NCBI GenBank assembly: GCA_027924645.1
Contig: BSBN01000781.1
Location: forward strand, 2,108,001 to 2,172,000
DNA: 64,000 nucleotides
Origin: Cunninghamia lanceolata
Taxonomy: Eukaryota; Streptophyta; Pinopsida; Cupressales; Cupressaceae
Reading direction: 5' to 3'
Made by a program: the position numbers and the translations under genes. Below are positions 13,030 through 25,040 of this stretch, one piece after another; the first letter of the stretch is position 1; every line of letters starts with the position of its first letter. The notes beneath the pieces were generated by a model. That model did no database searches. It worked only from the letters and a program-made list of their open reading frames with translations, and had not been told where the DNA came from.

Positions 13030-14291
13030 TGTTATGTCATAAAATGTCCCCCTAGGACTTTTACCTCCTAAGTTTAGCTCTTGGGTCCCTTAGGATTACT
13101 CATGTGTGCTTAAAATGAATCCCAGAGCAAAATCCCCTGAAACCCATGTCAAATGGGGCCTAGGGGTGAACCTTGAGCTTAATTTGGACCCAAAATAGGC
13201 CCCTAGACTTGGGCTCCCATGCCCTAGTCCAGCCCTATTTTGTCGAGGTCCCAAATTTGAATGTTAGCTTGTGATTGTTAAAAAGGTTTCCCTTATCAGT
13301 ATCTCAAGTTTGAATTACGAAAGTTTAGCGGGAATGCATATTTAAGTAGATTAATGACTTCATTTTACACTTATATGGATACTGTGAACTTGTGATCTCA
13401 TGCTAAGGATATTCAATGCTTTCATTATGTTTCAGAGTAGTATTGTGTTGTGTTTTTACTTGTTTGTTGTAGATTTGTCTTCATCAACCATCTCCTCATG
13501 GCGTGAAAGATCTTCATCTCCCTATGAGATCTTCACCTCTGAGGTGACATATATTTTGTGTTTCAATCAATTTATCTTATCATTTTCTTTTACCTTTGTC
13601 CACCAAGGACACATACTCTATCTAACAACAGTATTAGAAGGCTTGAATGCCATTCCAGGGCTTGACCGAGGCAAGCTCCTAAACACCACAACCCCCAACC
13701 CCTCTCTTATGATTGTAGGTTACAGGTGTCGGATCTTGCGGACAGGAGTTGATGGAGGTCAGTACAGAGCATAAAGATTCTAGATCTAAAGAAAATGACA
13801 GAAAATATTCCTGATTGGACAAAGGTGCCCACTCTTTTGTCGTCCAGTTTGGCAATACCAGAAATCTCTGAGCAGGTTACAATGTGAAGAACATTTTGAT
13901 CCAAAGCCCTTAGAAAAAGTACCACATTGGACATAGGTGCCCACTCTTTTGTCCCCAAATTTTCTACCTTCCAAAATTTAAATCCTGGTATGTCTCTAAT
14001 TTGTATTTAGTGTCTTCTTGTGCGAGCATTTGTCAGGTTTCATCCGTTTGTTTATGATTTTGCATAATTAGGGTTTTAGGCCTAATCGGACTAGGGTTTT
14101 AATGAAATATCAATCTATTCTATCTTTCCAATCATATCATAGTGACATCAGACATGTAGCTAAGCCCTCTATCATAGTTGTGACTTAGCTTGATCTATGT
14201 CCTTGAATGTATGTGTGAAAGAAGGGTTTGATTGAATCTAATTAACTATACACTATACAACTTTCCTTCAACCCCATTTTCATACATAACA
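13030..14291 (+). mobile_element. Element B 5' LTR
   Basis: The LTR runs from TGTTATGTCATAAAATG to CATACATAACA, about 1,262 bases. It is matched by 32906-34166, with roughly one difference in ten bases by eye. The flanking 5-bp duplication is cctct at 13025-13029 and cctcc at 34167-34171. A 120-codon frame (13400-13774) is also open in the other LTR. It has no known motif and is likely chance conservation inside an LTR. The primer site follows immediately. Confidence 0.92.
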
Positions 14292-14292
14292 T

Positions 14293-14303
14293 TTTGGTGA
14301 ACC
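14293..14303 (+). other. Primer binding site, element B
   Basis: TTTGGTGAACC follows the 5' LTR end directly. The same 11 bases occur on the minus strand beside the LTR of element E (59729-59739), so both use one primer type. I cannot name the tRNA. Its 3' end would need to read GGTTCACCA. Confidence 0.7.
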
Positions 14304-15558
14304 TATGTTTTGCTAAACATTGCATCTTGCTAAGTGTTGTAAATCAGATTTGCATTCATACATATCATATTCATCATTTTACATTCAAAAATCTTGCATA
14401 AAATTAAAAAAATTGAAAAAATAAAGCATCCTAGGCTTGCATTAAGGCATAGTTTGCACTATTTTCATTGCATCTTATTGAAATAATTTAAATATCTTAT
14501 ATTTACATCATATCAGAGATAAACTATAGTAATTAATCATTCTATAATCATTTACCTTGCATTTACATACTTTATTTGCTAGGGTTTGCTTGAAATTTTG
14601 GATTTTTCATATAACCTAGTAATTCCAAAAGCTAGGGTTTGTAGTTAAAATCTTGTTTCAGATTTTACTACTCATTTTTAACACTCATCATTGTGTAGTG
14701 TTTCATCATTGTGTATTTTTCTAACCACATTTCAAATTTTGCATTTACACATTGTGTATTTCAACGAAAGTTAGCATATTCATTCATCTTTCCTTAAAAT
14801 TTGACTTGCATTGAGCATTGTAGGATTTTGGCATCATTTTCAAATCTGATCTGAGTTATTTTACATATTAAATCTGATTATATTCCATTCATTCATCATT
14901 TTGCATACCTTCATGCCTTAATTTCACTATTAGGGTTTCAAAAATTCTTGCATTTCTACTACATTTTGGCTAATTTTTCATCTAACATTGCAAGATTGGT
15001 GTGTTGTGAAAAATTTTGATGCATTATTGGATTGGTTAAAAGGTTTTAATTTTTTTTCCCTCATCATTTTTCCTAATTTCATTACATATTTTGTGCATTT
15101 GTATGGAAAAAAATGAGCATTTTAGGTGCATAAACAAGCATAAATTGGTGTTGTTTCATTGCATTCATTCTAAATATCTTTCATTTCAGATCTTGCATTC
15201 CTATTCAAGTACATATTAATTTGTTATTTTAATTTTTTTCATAACTTCATATCATTGTGTGAAAATTGGCACATTTTTAATTACACGATGTGTATTTCAA
15301 CACTATGTGTTTTCACACCTCATTCATATCTTTTTGATCAAAATATTTAAAATCATTAACTTTGCCTTGTTGTGTAGTAATATTTCCTCCCATCCACTCT
15401 ATTTGTTGTGGACTCTGTGTGTATTTTTACCCGTTTCCCTCAAACAAGTTCTTGGGTGTGAAATAGTCCCACATCTAGGGTATATTAAGTATCATAGAAC
15501 TTTGCATGAGTTATCTTACTAGATCCTATGGTATATTGTTGTTTCAAGACATTTCATT
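14304..15558 (+). other. Element B leader, no gene
   Basis: This AT-rich leader lies between primer site and gag. It repeats short pieces such as attgtgtatttc and cattcatcattttgca several times. The 87-codon frame at 15259-15522 has no recognisable domain. Confidence 0.55.
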
Positions 15559-17640
15559 ATGACATCTTCATCTCATTGCTCTTTTGTATCTTTACATGCA
15601 TATATCAAAAACTTTGAGAATTTCTACAAATGTCTTAATATGAATCCTCATGTTCTCACTTATATACAAGCTATATATCATAAGGATATATTTAAATGCT
15701 CTTCATTTGAAATCCTTGATTATGTATCTCATTTTGACAACTTCATATCTCTCATGAATACATACCCTTCGGTAGTAGAAGATCTAACAAAGTACATTTC
15801 CATGAATACTCTTGAGAATGATGAGTGTGAAATTTCTTCTTCTCTTAATGCTTTGGAATTAATAGCTAAAATATATGATGATAATGATGATTCCATAAGT
15901 TATCCTACTCCTCCTATAGTTAAATGTTCAAGAACCTTGGATGAGAAGGCCAGGGATAGCTCTACTTTATTTGAAAATTTAAGTTCATTAGACACCTCTA
16001 ATGTTATGATCACCAACAATCTCCTTAACAACATTGTACCTTCCCTTAGCCTTGATGCTCTCCCTTCAGAAGTAGAAGCATTGGTGGATGAGAAAAGGTC
16101 TCTCACATTGAATCCTTTATAGATAGATGTTGAGTATAATCAAGAGGAAAACAATATTAATTCAATCTTCATTAATAGACTTATTCCACCCACTAATGGG
16201 TTACTAGATAAATGTAGCAATGTTCCTAAGATGATTGTACAAGGGGAACCTAATGCACCTTCTTGCTTAAAACCGGTGATAATGGTTCAAGGAGATCAAA
16301 AACCACCTTGACCCTCATATTACATCCTAAACTATGCAAGACAAATCACTCAAAGAAATCAAGGTGCTCAAAATGTTTCACAACAACCACATCACAATGT
16401 GATTGCTCACACATACAACACTTGTAATAACAAGCAAGGTAAGAAAGTACCACATGTGCCTATCTCTCTTCCATATTCTCATCTTATGCTCCCTCCACCT
16501 CCTCGTCTTACTCATAAAAGTGGTCAACAATATGATCTCGTTGAATAGCTTCATGCTACTCCAACTAAGAGCTCTCTTTGGTATTTAATACAAACATCAC
16601 CTCCATGCCATGGAATGCTCCAAGAATATTTATAAAAGGTGATTGTACCACCTGTTGTTAAGCTGAATGATGTAGTAGCTATGTTAGATTGTATGCACGT
16701 GACAAAAACTGATATCATGTTTCAACAAAATGAAATACTATCAATAAAATATGAATATGATCCACTTATAATATTTGTCTCAACTCTTAATGTTTGTGGG
16801 ATTGACTTACTACACAAAAGTAAGATCGACACATCTTTACTCAAACCAGATAGGCTTAGCATTCGTGGCTTTGATAATGCTGGTAGACAATCCATGGGTA
16901 CCATAACTTTACCTATAAAGGTTGGACTTGTGACATTATCTACCCTTTTTCATGTCATGCCTAGTTTGCTTTCATTAATATGATTCTTGGTAGACCGTGG
17001 AACCATGCCATGGGGGCAATTCTATCTACCCTTCATCAATCATTAAAGTTCATTTATCAAAATAATCTCTACACTGTGAAGGCTGATCCTGACCCGAATA
17101 ACTGTTTACATATCAAAAGGACAAAACCAGTTAACAATCATAAAAGTTTAAACAACTTACGAGTTGATTCATCAATACCTCTTGCCACAGATAATGTTGT
17201 GCGAGACTCTAAACCATCAAATGCACTTTTCAGTGACGATTGGGGTTCATTAGATTTTATTCCTTCCTATACGGGGGAATACAAACTTAATAACTCTAAC
17301 ACATCAAAAGTCACATCGATCTTATCTAAACAATCTTTGGAAACACCTGAGAAACCTAAAGTCTCCTTGGTATAAAATAAAGATAATACTCTTACTTATA
17401 CTATAGATTATGAGACTTATAAAGCCTCACCATCTTCTAAAGAAATGGACTCTATCTATGGTCATGGATTTTAGATTCTGTACAAAAATTGTGACTATGT
17501 AGGTAATGGAATTAGAGTACCTCTAAGATTTGTTGGAATTAACTACACAACCGGTATTGGATATTGTTCTTTGAAGCCCACCAAAGCCTCTCGTCATCCT
17601 AAACTTAATGTTAATACAATATCAATAGGATGAAAACTAC
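15559..17640 (+). pseudogene. Ty3/gypsy-type gag-protease frame of element B, decayed
   Basis: The first 187 codons (MTSSSHCSFV...) show no known domain and would occupy the gag position. Near 16520-16640 the frame reads QQYDLVE and SLWYLIQTSP, resembling the segment before the protease in plant gypsy elements. A retropepsin-like domain follows at 16639-17060: STLNVCGIDLL, LSIRGFDNAGRQSMGTITLP, then MILGRPWNHAMGA and HQSLKFIYQNNLYTVK. The catalytic D-[ST]-G triplet is not intact, and stops and a frameshift near 16980 break the frame. There is no reverse transcriptase, RNase H or integrase anywhere between the two B LTRs, with the CACTA insert set aside. B therefore looks like a gag-protease-only, non-autonomous element. 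Confidence 0.7.
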
Positions 17641-18252
17641 ATGTGAGATATCGTAAGCTGATAGACAAGGATTGTCTGCAAGGAAATATTCCATCAAATC
17701 AGGTAAGTATTTCTCCCTCTTTAAGCCACACTCATTGTAGCACCTATTCTAGTTTCTCTTAAGGGTGGCCTCCTAGATATATATGTTGTTAGATTCATAT
17801 TGTGTTCCCCCATGTTGTGCTATGTGTTATCTAGGTCTCTTTGGATGACCCTTGATACTCTTGTAAGGTCAAGGATACAAGGAAACCTCTTTTGTTGTGA
17901 GCATTCTTCTATTTGTATCATCTTTCTTCTATTGTTCCTCTCCTCTATTTTATTGTTGTGTGCCGTGTCTTAGGGGCATAACATTGTGGAGGGTGTTTTG
18001 AGGGCATCCTCCTACGTGGTGTTCCTAAGGCACTTGTTCTCCTCTCTCATTTTATTGTTTACCTTCTTCCGTGATTCTACCTAGTCGGCAGATGACGAAA
18101 ACAAACAAATACTGATATGGACCGTGTGTCCCTTCAGCAAGAAAAAGGCAAAAATGAACCTAGTCCATACATGAAGATGAGGTTGATTTATACGTATATC
18201 TGACACTTGACTAGTAGAATCACTCTGTGTGATATATCATCTTACGACATTT
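17641..18252 (+). other. Element B post-protease region, no gene
   Basis: About 600 bases follow the protease frame and hold no supported coding sequence. The last three bases, 18250-18252 (ttt), are the target duplication of the CACTA element, repeated at 31552-31554. Confidence 0.55.
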
Positions 18253-18770
18253 CACTCTAGTACAAAAAGAGCAATATATTACTAAAAAACTACTAAAAAC
18301 TACTTATAAATGACCGAACATGGTCACGTGACCATTAGTAGTTTATTGCTAGTCATTTATAAACCAACCAAATTGATGACTAAACCATTTTTAGTCATTT
18401 ATTGGCTATTTTGATTGATCGATTTGGTAGTATATTTAGTCATTGATTTAGTCATTGATTGTTGTAATCTGGTCACTTATTTAGTCATTTATTTTTCACT
18501 GATATATTTAGTCATTGATTGTTGTTAATTGGTCACTTATTTAGTCATTTTTATTCACTAATTTATGTCCATTGGTAGTGTATTTAGTCATTAATTTTAA
18601 TCATTTTTATTCATTGATTTAACATTGGTCATATATTTAGTCATATTTATTCAATGTTCACTGATTTCTGTCAATTGGTAGTATATTTAGTCAATTTAGT
18701 TATTAATGATGTCAATTAGTAGTATATTTAGTCATTAGTATATTTAGTAGTATATTTTGAAGCTTGCACA
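18253..18770. repeat. CACTA left subterminal repeat array
   Basis: About ten copies of tatttagtcatt(t/g)at occur in 18350-18740, with further variants. The same word recurs in the right end (31430-31540). A perfect 16-base palindrome, ATGGTCACGTGACCAT, lies at 18320-18335 and contains the G-box core CACGTG. In characterised CACTA elements such subterminal repeats bind the element's own DNA-binding protein. Confidence 0.75.
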
Positions 18771-19930
18771 ATGAAACAGTTTTGAGAAGGTAAAAAAAGC
18801 TTGTTTTATTGATAAAAAATGCTTACAAACAACATACAAATCTGAAAATAAGTTACAATGCTTTCTCTTTGCTAAAAAACCTTCATGGTTACAATACATA
18901 GCTCAAAGAATGAGCAAGAAACCAATTTTCTAAGTATCACTGAGCATAGAAGCACAAAGACATTCATAGATGTCTTCTTCACAAATCCATGACTATCCCA
19001 TGAAGCTCACTATCCTAGTTCAAGATCACACTATCATCTCTATAGAGATCCTATCTCATGCACCCAACTTGCTCTAGTTCATAAGCTACCACTGTGAATT
19101 GTTACCTATAGCAATAAACTGTCATTATCTTTGATAGCTACTATTTTAGCCTTGTTAGGCCACTGTTACCATAAGGCAATTAGGATATTGTTAGAATTTG
19201 GAAACTAAAATAGGGGATAGGTTTGGATCTGTTGTATTAATTCTCAGTATTAGAGATCCAATGATAGTGAATGCATATACTTGTGGTTACCAATGTGGAA
19301 AAGGCCCCTAAATAGTTTGACATGCATCTGTTATAAGCTTCTTGAGAGTCCAAAAATCTAGACTGTAGCATGGTGATTACTGTCAAGAGGAAGACAATCT
19401 TAAGACTTCCTTAAACCCTCTGCCTAACTAATAACTCTTCCACAAAAGACAAGAAAATGCATCAAATAACTCATGCATCACCTCCTCATTGTCAACATAT
19501 TCATCATCCATCTCCAAATGCTTCCACACCTGATGGGCTAATAAGAGACCAGTACAGTATGCTACAAAAGCAAACAAGAGATGCATAAATATCCACTGTA
19601 ACAAACATAAAGAATACTAGAAGCAGATAAGTCATCAATGCATGCACAGTAAAGTTTACTAGAATCCATAAGATTTTATCAAAAAGGATAATGTACAAAC
19701 AAACCTGCTCATTGTGCAACTCAAAGACAGTGACATGAAATTAAAACTTAAAAAAATATGTAGTGTCAGCATTAGATAAGTCATATAGCTCCTCAAACAC
19801 TCTAAAAATATATTCCACAGTCATGGCTTGAACCTTCCTGCAAACAACCAAAGCTAACATACCACCTCAATCTGATTTATGTGAGAAAGCAAGTGAATTT
19901 GTGTGTGTGTTTTTGGATTAATGTGAGAAA
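18771..19930. other. CACTA interior, no gene recognised
   Basis: No supported reading frame. Near 18790-18830 the minus strand carries atcaataaaacaagc, which could be a captured 3' end with a polyadenylation signal. A short (tg)n run lies near 19900. Confidence 0.4.
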
Positions 19931-20430
19931 GCACAAAATGGATTTGTTGGAAAGGCTTTCCAAATTTTCAAGCAAATGCAATTGGCAGGTGTAAAGCCAA
20001 ATTCCACAACGTTTGCCATCATCCCTCCTGCCTATGCCAAAATGGGAGAATTGGAACAAGGTATGGACATCCATCAAAAAGTAATGGATAGAAGAATTTT
20101 GTCAGATGTAGTTTCAACTGCCCTAGTAGACATGTATGCAAAGTGTGGAAGCATTGACAAGGCATGTGAATTGTTTGGCATAATGCCTCAAAGAGATGTC
20201 ATCTCATGGAATGCAATGATTGGGGGATATGTACAAAATGGATTTGTTGAAAAGGCTTTAGGAACTTTCAAGCAAATGCAATTAGAAGGTGTAAAGCCAA
20301 ATTTGACAACCTTTGCCAGCATCCTCCCTGCCTATGCCAAAATGGGGGCTTTGGAACAGGGTATGGACATCCATTATAGCATAATGGAAGGGGGATTTTT
20401 TTCAGATAGACATGTATGCATTTTCATATA
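19931..20430 (+). pseudogene. PLS-class PPR gene fragment 1
   Basis: About 165 codons of pentatricopeptide repeats, the helical-pair RNA-binding repeats of plant organelle proteins. The frame starts in mid-repeat (AQNGFVGKAF) and carries one complete P-L-S triplet of 101 codons plus parts of the flanking ones. Signature pieces are GVKPNSTTFAIIPPAYAKMG, DMYAKCGSIDKACELF and MPQRDVISWNAMIGGYVQNG. It ends abruptly near 20407, where a deletion joins FSD to a shifted DMYA. There is no start codon context or targeting sequence, so this is a captured internal piece. It is separated from fragment 2 by 770 bases of unrelated DNA. Confidence 0.88.
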
Positions 20431-21205
20431 ACTAGCTTCATATCAGAAAAGCAAATATCCTAGATAAGTTTTGATATCTGTACATACTGTAGATGTTTAT
20501 GTAGAGTAATATGATGTGCAACATTCCATGAAATGAGCTATAGTGCAAAAGCAATAGCTTGATGGAACTATTATGGGCCAATGAAGAGGCAATACTATTA
20601 TACAACTACAATTGTATAGTTGTGTCTAGAACTAAAGATTCAACAATCATCATTTAGGACAAACCAAATATTCCCGATTTATTTTTCTTGAGTGCTTCAA
20701 CAATCGTCATTTAGAACTAAAGGGCGTGGTTGGAAGAAAGTCCAAGGGCTCGAACAAGGCCAAGGCACTAATTTTTGGAGGCAACAATCCCATTGCCAAT
20801 AATGATAGCCCTTCTCACAACACTTGACACGCCACTGTCAAAAATTGTAGGCATTCCTATTGAAGTGCCAGGAGGCTCTGGAAGCTTTATTGGCCTCATT
20901 ACTATGCTCTAAATTTAATTTACACAGAACCTCATCATAAAGTTATTTGACAAATATGTAGCCTTCACAGAATTTAATTTCATGCTTTTCTACTCCCAAG
21001 CAACAACGCATCACGTAGGGACTCTCGAGTTTATCTGTGGGCTTGAGGGAGGTAGTCTGAGTGGGCACCACATCCCCACAAGCAAACCTTAAATGTGGTG
21101 CGGGAGAGAGGTGGACTTACTATTCTCCCCACATTCCCGCAGAGACCAACTAAAGACCATGCGGGTGAGTGGGAAGGGGGATTTTTGTTAGATATTACAG
21201 TTGGA
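20431..21205. other. Spacer between PPR fragments, no gene
   Basis: No PPR similarity and no supported frame. The part 21010-21170 is more GC-rich than its surroundings and joins directly to PPR sequence at about 21206. Confidence 0.5.
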
Positions 21206-22143
21206 CAAATGCCTCAAAGAGATGTCATCTCTTGGATTGCAATTATTGCTAGACATGCACAAAATGGATTTGTTGGAAAGGATTTACAAACTTTCAATAA
21301 AATGCAATTGGCAGGTGTAAAGCCAAATTCCACAACCTTTGCTAGCATCCTCCCTGCCTGTATCAAAATGGGAGCTTTGGAATAGGGTATGGACATCCAT
21401 CAAGACATAAAGGATAGAGAAATTTTGTCAGATGTTGTAGTTGCAACTGCCTTGTTAGAGATGTATGTAAAATGTGGAAGCATAGACAAGGCATGTGAAC
21501 TGTTTGACAGAATACCTCAAAGAAATGTGGTCTCATGGATTGCAATGATTGCAGGATATGCACAAAATGGATTTGTTGAAAAGGCTTTAGAAATTTTAAA
21601 GCAAATGCATTTGGCTAGTGTAAAGCCAAATTCCACAACCTTTGCCAGCATCCTCCCTGCCTGTGTCAAAATGGGAGCTTTGGAATAGGGTATGGACATC
21701 CATCAAAACATAATGGAAGGGGACTTTTTTTCAAATATTATAGTTGGAAATGCTCTAGTAGACATGAATGCAAAATGTGGAAGCATAGACAAGGCACAAG
21801 AACTGTTTGACATAATGCCTCAAAGAAATCTCATGGAATGGAATGGAATGATTATAGGATATGCACAAAATGGATTTATTGAAAAGGCTTTAGAAATTTT
21901 AAAGAAAATGCAATTGGCTAGTGTAAAACCAAATTCCACAACCTTTGTCAGCATCCTTCCTGCCTGCACCAAAATGGGAGCATTGGAACAAGGTATGGAC
22001 ATCCATCAAAAAGTAATGGATAGAGGAATTCTATCAGATTTTGTAGTTTCAATTGCCTTGGTAGACATGTATGCAAAATGTGGAAGCATTGACAAGGCAT
22101 GTGAACTATATGGCAAAATGCTTCAAAGAGATGTCATCTCATA
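21206..22143 (+). pseudogene. PLS-class PPR gene fragment 2 (about three 303-bp modules)
   Basis: Three near-identical modules of 101 codons follow one another, each with MPQR(D/N)..SW..MI, AQNGFV.KAL, K(P)NSTTFASILPAC and GMDIHQ..., then CGSIDKACELF. In-frame TAG codons at 21383-21385 and 21686-21688 interrupt the same position of two successive modules, exactly 303 bases apart. Intact modules have CAA or CAG there. The frame ends with a TAA at the position of a conserved Trp (DVIS-stop, 22142). No E, DYW or targeting region is present. Functional PPR proteins act in mitochondria or plastids; this one is a transposon-borne pseudogene. Confidence 0.88.
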
Positions 22144-23126
22144 AAATGCACAAAATTTTGGTCCTATCTCATAGATCAAAATGAGAATAAACTTTGGAAG
22201 CTATCAGGCAAAGAAAATGAAGTCTGGAATTAGTGAGAAGGTACAGATTTGTATCAAATATTAAGGCACAAATATATCAAAACATTAGAACTAGGAAATT
22301 GCAGAGAGGGATTACAACACTAATTTATCATTGTGCATGTGAAATGAATTATTTATGTCCACAATATATTGAATACAAATAAGCTCCACACTACAACATA
22401 CATGGTTTCCAAATCGAGAAATCCTTACACCTCATTCATTATCTATAGAACCACAAAATTAGAAGTAGAACCACACAATAAATATGATTTCAATCATGTT
22501 CACCAGTATTAAACACGCATAACCATTTTGTAAACTATACCTCATCATAATTTAGTAATTCAATGATTGCTACAACTTTTATGACTGCTTTACCAGGTCT
22601 TCACGCATGCACCACGCCCATTGCATTTACAGATGCAACACTACTATCAGATGACTACCATAGAGAGTCTTTTTGTATTCCCCCACAACCTGCAAAAATT
22701 AAAAATTGATCCATTTCAACCTACCTCAACTAAAAAGATGTGTCAAGTTCAATGATATGACAGTAACAGATAACCAGAATTTTTAAAATCAACATGCCAA
22801 CCTCCTTTTGCCACTAACTCAATTTCCTGATGTATTTCAGGAAACCAAGGAAGCAGTAAAGTTTTCAAGGCCTTATCCCTTTGAGAAAACTCAATCTCTA
22901 TAGGCCCACAAACCTTCACTTCTCATACAACTGAAAGAACTTGAAAAATAATAAAATATCATTAACATTGGCTTAGTCCTTCTGAAATAGGCACTTACAC
23001 TTAAAGACATTCACTTGGTTCTGAAACGAGCATAGATATTTTTAGTTTATTTTATAAAATCTGAATTGATAAGAGTACAAAATTGAAAAGCTTCGAAAAG
23101 AAGACATAAGTCAATGAGTCATTTAC
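22144..23126. other. CACTA interior, no gene recognised
   Basis: AT-rich DNA with no supported reading frame on either strand. Confidence 0.45.
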
Positions 23127-23333
23127 CATCTCAGGTATTCTGGACATTTTCAAGTAAGTCAAGTATTCATTCCCAGAATAATACCTAAGAGATGCAATTA
23201 GTTTACCCTGACCTTTAGCAATTACATGGAGACAACTACAGTTATGCCATCCATGTTCAATTACAACTTCTTTAGGTATTGGAAAGGCATTCCAATGAGG
23301 AGAGTCACCAAAATTTAGTTCCAAATGATTACT
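23127..23333 (-). pseudogene. Exon-like segment, unidentified host gene fragment
   Basis: On the minus strand an open segment of exactly 69 codons is bounded by a consensus acceptor (tttacag before 23333) and a donor (gtaaat after 23127). It begins SNHLELNFGDSPHWNAFPIP and includes HVIAKGQGKLIASLRYYSG. I do not recognise it with confidence. The style is that of a beta-rich extracytoplasmic repeat; a nuclear-pore GP210-like origin is one unverified thought. It lies on the same strand as the SMC2 exon and two other exon-like segments in this transposon. Confidence 0.4.
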
Positions 23334-24674
23334 CTGTAAATTTGTAAACAAACATAGGAAACTGAAATTAACACAAATATCAACTAGACATCTATCAAGT
23401 AATGAAAAATGAAATGAGATATAGCCAATAAGAATTGAATATTATTTAATAATTGATTGAATTGTATGACCATGAAATACAGAAAAATAAATCAAAGGCA
23501 ATCTAAATTATCTACAATGTTCCCCTTGTAACAACAATAACTATGGATAATTCTCAGGGTAGATTATTATATCATTCCTTAAATAAATCACAACTCTACA
23601 TCAACAATTGAACAAATAGGTCACAGAAATTTTATAGACTATTAAATATAGTAGTGTCAGTTCCAAACAACAAATAGTGTAAAACAAAGAGTCATCAATT
23701 CCTTACATATAGATGCTACACCTTGAAACAAGATCTGTGTTTGTTCATGCATTAGAGACTACTTTAAGCATAAAAATGAGGCCTTACAAAAGTATCTCAT
23801 TGGCCTCACATCACAAATGACACCTTAAATGTTGACTCTCACTAAACAATGGGGAAAAGCTAGTTTTCTCCCATACTCTGGTAGAAAGGAAAGTTTGTCA
23901 ACTTCTAAGAACTTGCACACCTGCAATTCAGACACTCTTATTGTGCTGGAAACTATCATCCTAAAAAGTTGCTGGACTGAATATACACAAAAACCAAATG
24001 GCATAACATTTTGAAGGTCTACGACTAAAAGGAACATACAAGCTATTTCTAATATAAACATAAACCTACCAGTAAATTATTATAAATATTACTTAGAAGC
24101 ATATTAAGACTAGTATCTTTTGTTAATAGTTATATAACCTATTCAGATGAAATTAAAATAACAATAAAGATTACAGTAATCTTAACTTATACAGAAAATA
24201 GACTCTAAATGAGAAAAAGCAGCTAGATGAAATGAGAAACTAGATTTGTAAGTGAGAAAAAGTAGTTGAATGAAATGAGAAACTAGATTTGTAAGTGACA
24301 ACAACAAAGAAATACCAAGCAATATCAATATCCGCAATTTTAATACAATGATAAACATAGCTTCCTATCTTGGACAAGGCCCAATTTTGATAAAGATACA
24401 TATAAATCACTAGAACTTAACAACTACAAAGTGTAAGAATCTTCTAAACAAGATCTACCCATCAAAAATATGTCATGAATTTGAATTCTGGGTATTTTAT
24501 CAATATTTTTAACATGCCAACACCAGTTCAAGGGTTAAGAGGTTCAAAACTTGATAGTTATAAAGTTTCTTCTTTCCTTTTAAGAGGTAAAAAAATTGAT
24601 CAAGTTGGTAAAAAGAAGGATCGGAGTCCCCCCTCCACCTGGTTATATAAAATTGAATTCTAGTGGAGCTTCCT
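23334..24674. other. CACTA interior, no gene recognised
   Basis: AT-rich, intron-like DNA. A 45-base stretch is duplicated at about 24210-24250 and 24255-24297 (gatgaaatgagaaactagatttgtaagtga). Confidence 0.45.
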
Positions 24675-25040
24675 AGGGAAATCCAAGAAGTGTGGGCATG
24701 GGGATTGTCATCCACAAGGAAGATGGCAGCTTTATTTTAGGTGGTTTGTTATTTCTAGGTCAAAAAATTTAAAATAATAATGAGGTAGAATGGGCAGGTG
24801 TGGTTGCATGGATGGCTTTAGCATCCTCTATTAGAGTGCAACAACTTGTTATTCAAGGTGATTCTCTTTGTGATTAATTCACTTTAAAAGGGTACTTGTC
24901 CTAACTGGCAGCTCAGGAGATCCTTGGAGGAGGCCCTTTCTCTCCGTCAACAATTTAAGGAAGTATTATTCTCTCATTGTCACAAAGATGCAGTGGCAAA
25001 TCACTTGACTATTGTGGTACAGATCAATAACCAATTATAG
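24675..25040 (+). pseudogene. RNase H fragment of a plant LINE-type polyprotein
   Basis: The frame reads GMGIVIHKEDGS, then NNEVEWAGVVAWMAL and LVIQGDSLC. After a shift it gives LRRSLEEALSLRQQFKEVLF, SHCHKDAVANHL. This matches the tail of plant RNase H domains, where EW.A....AL, .GDS..V/C and H..R..N..AD recur. It holds stops and a frameshift. No other LINE domain adjoins it, so it is a fragment caught within the transposon. Confidence 0.65.

Noticed and set aside
21383..21385. PPR stop codons corrected by U-to-C RNA editing
   Set aside because: Such editing is known in organelles, not in nuclear transcripts, and the array is truncated anyway.
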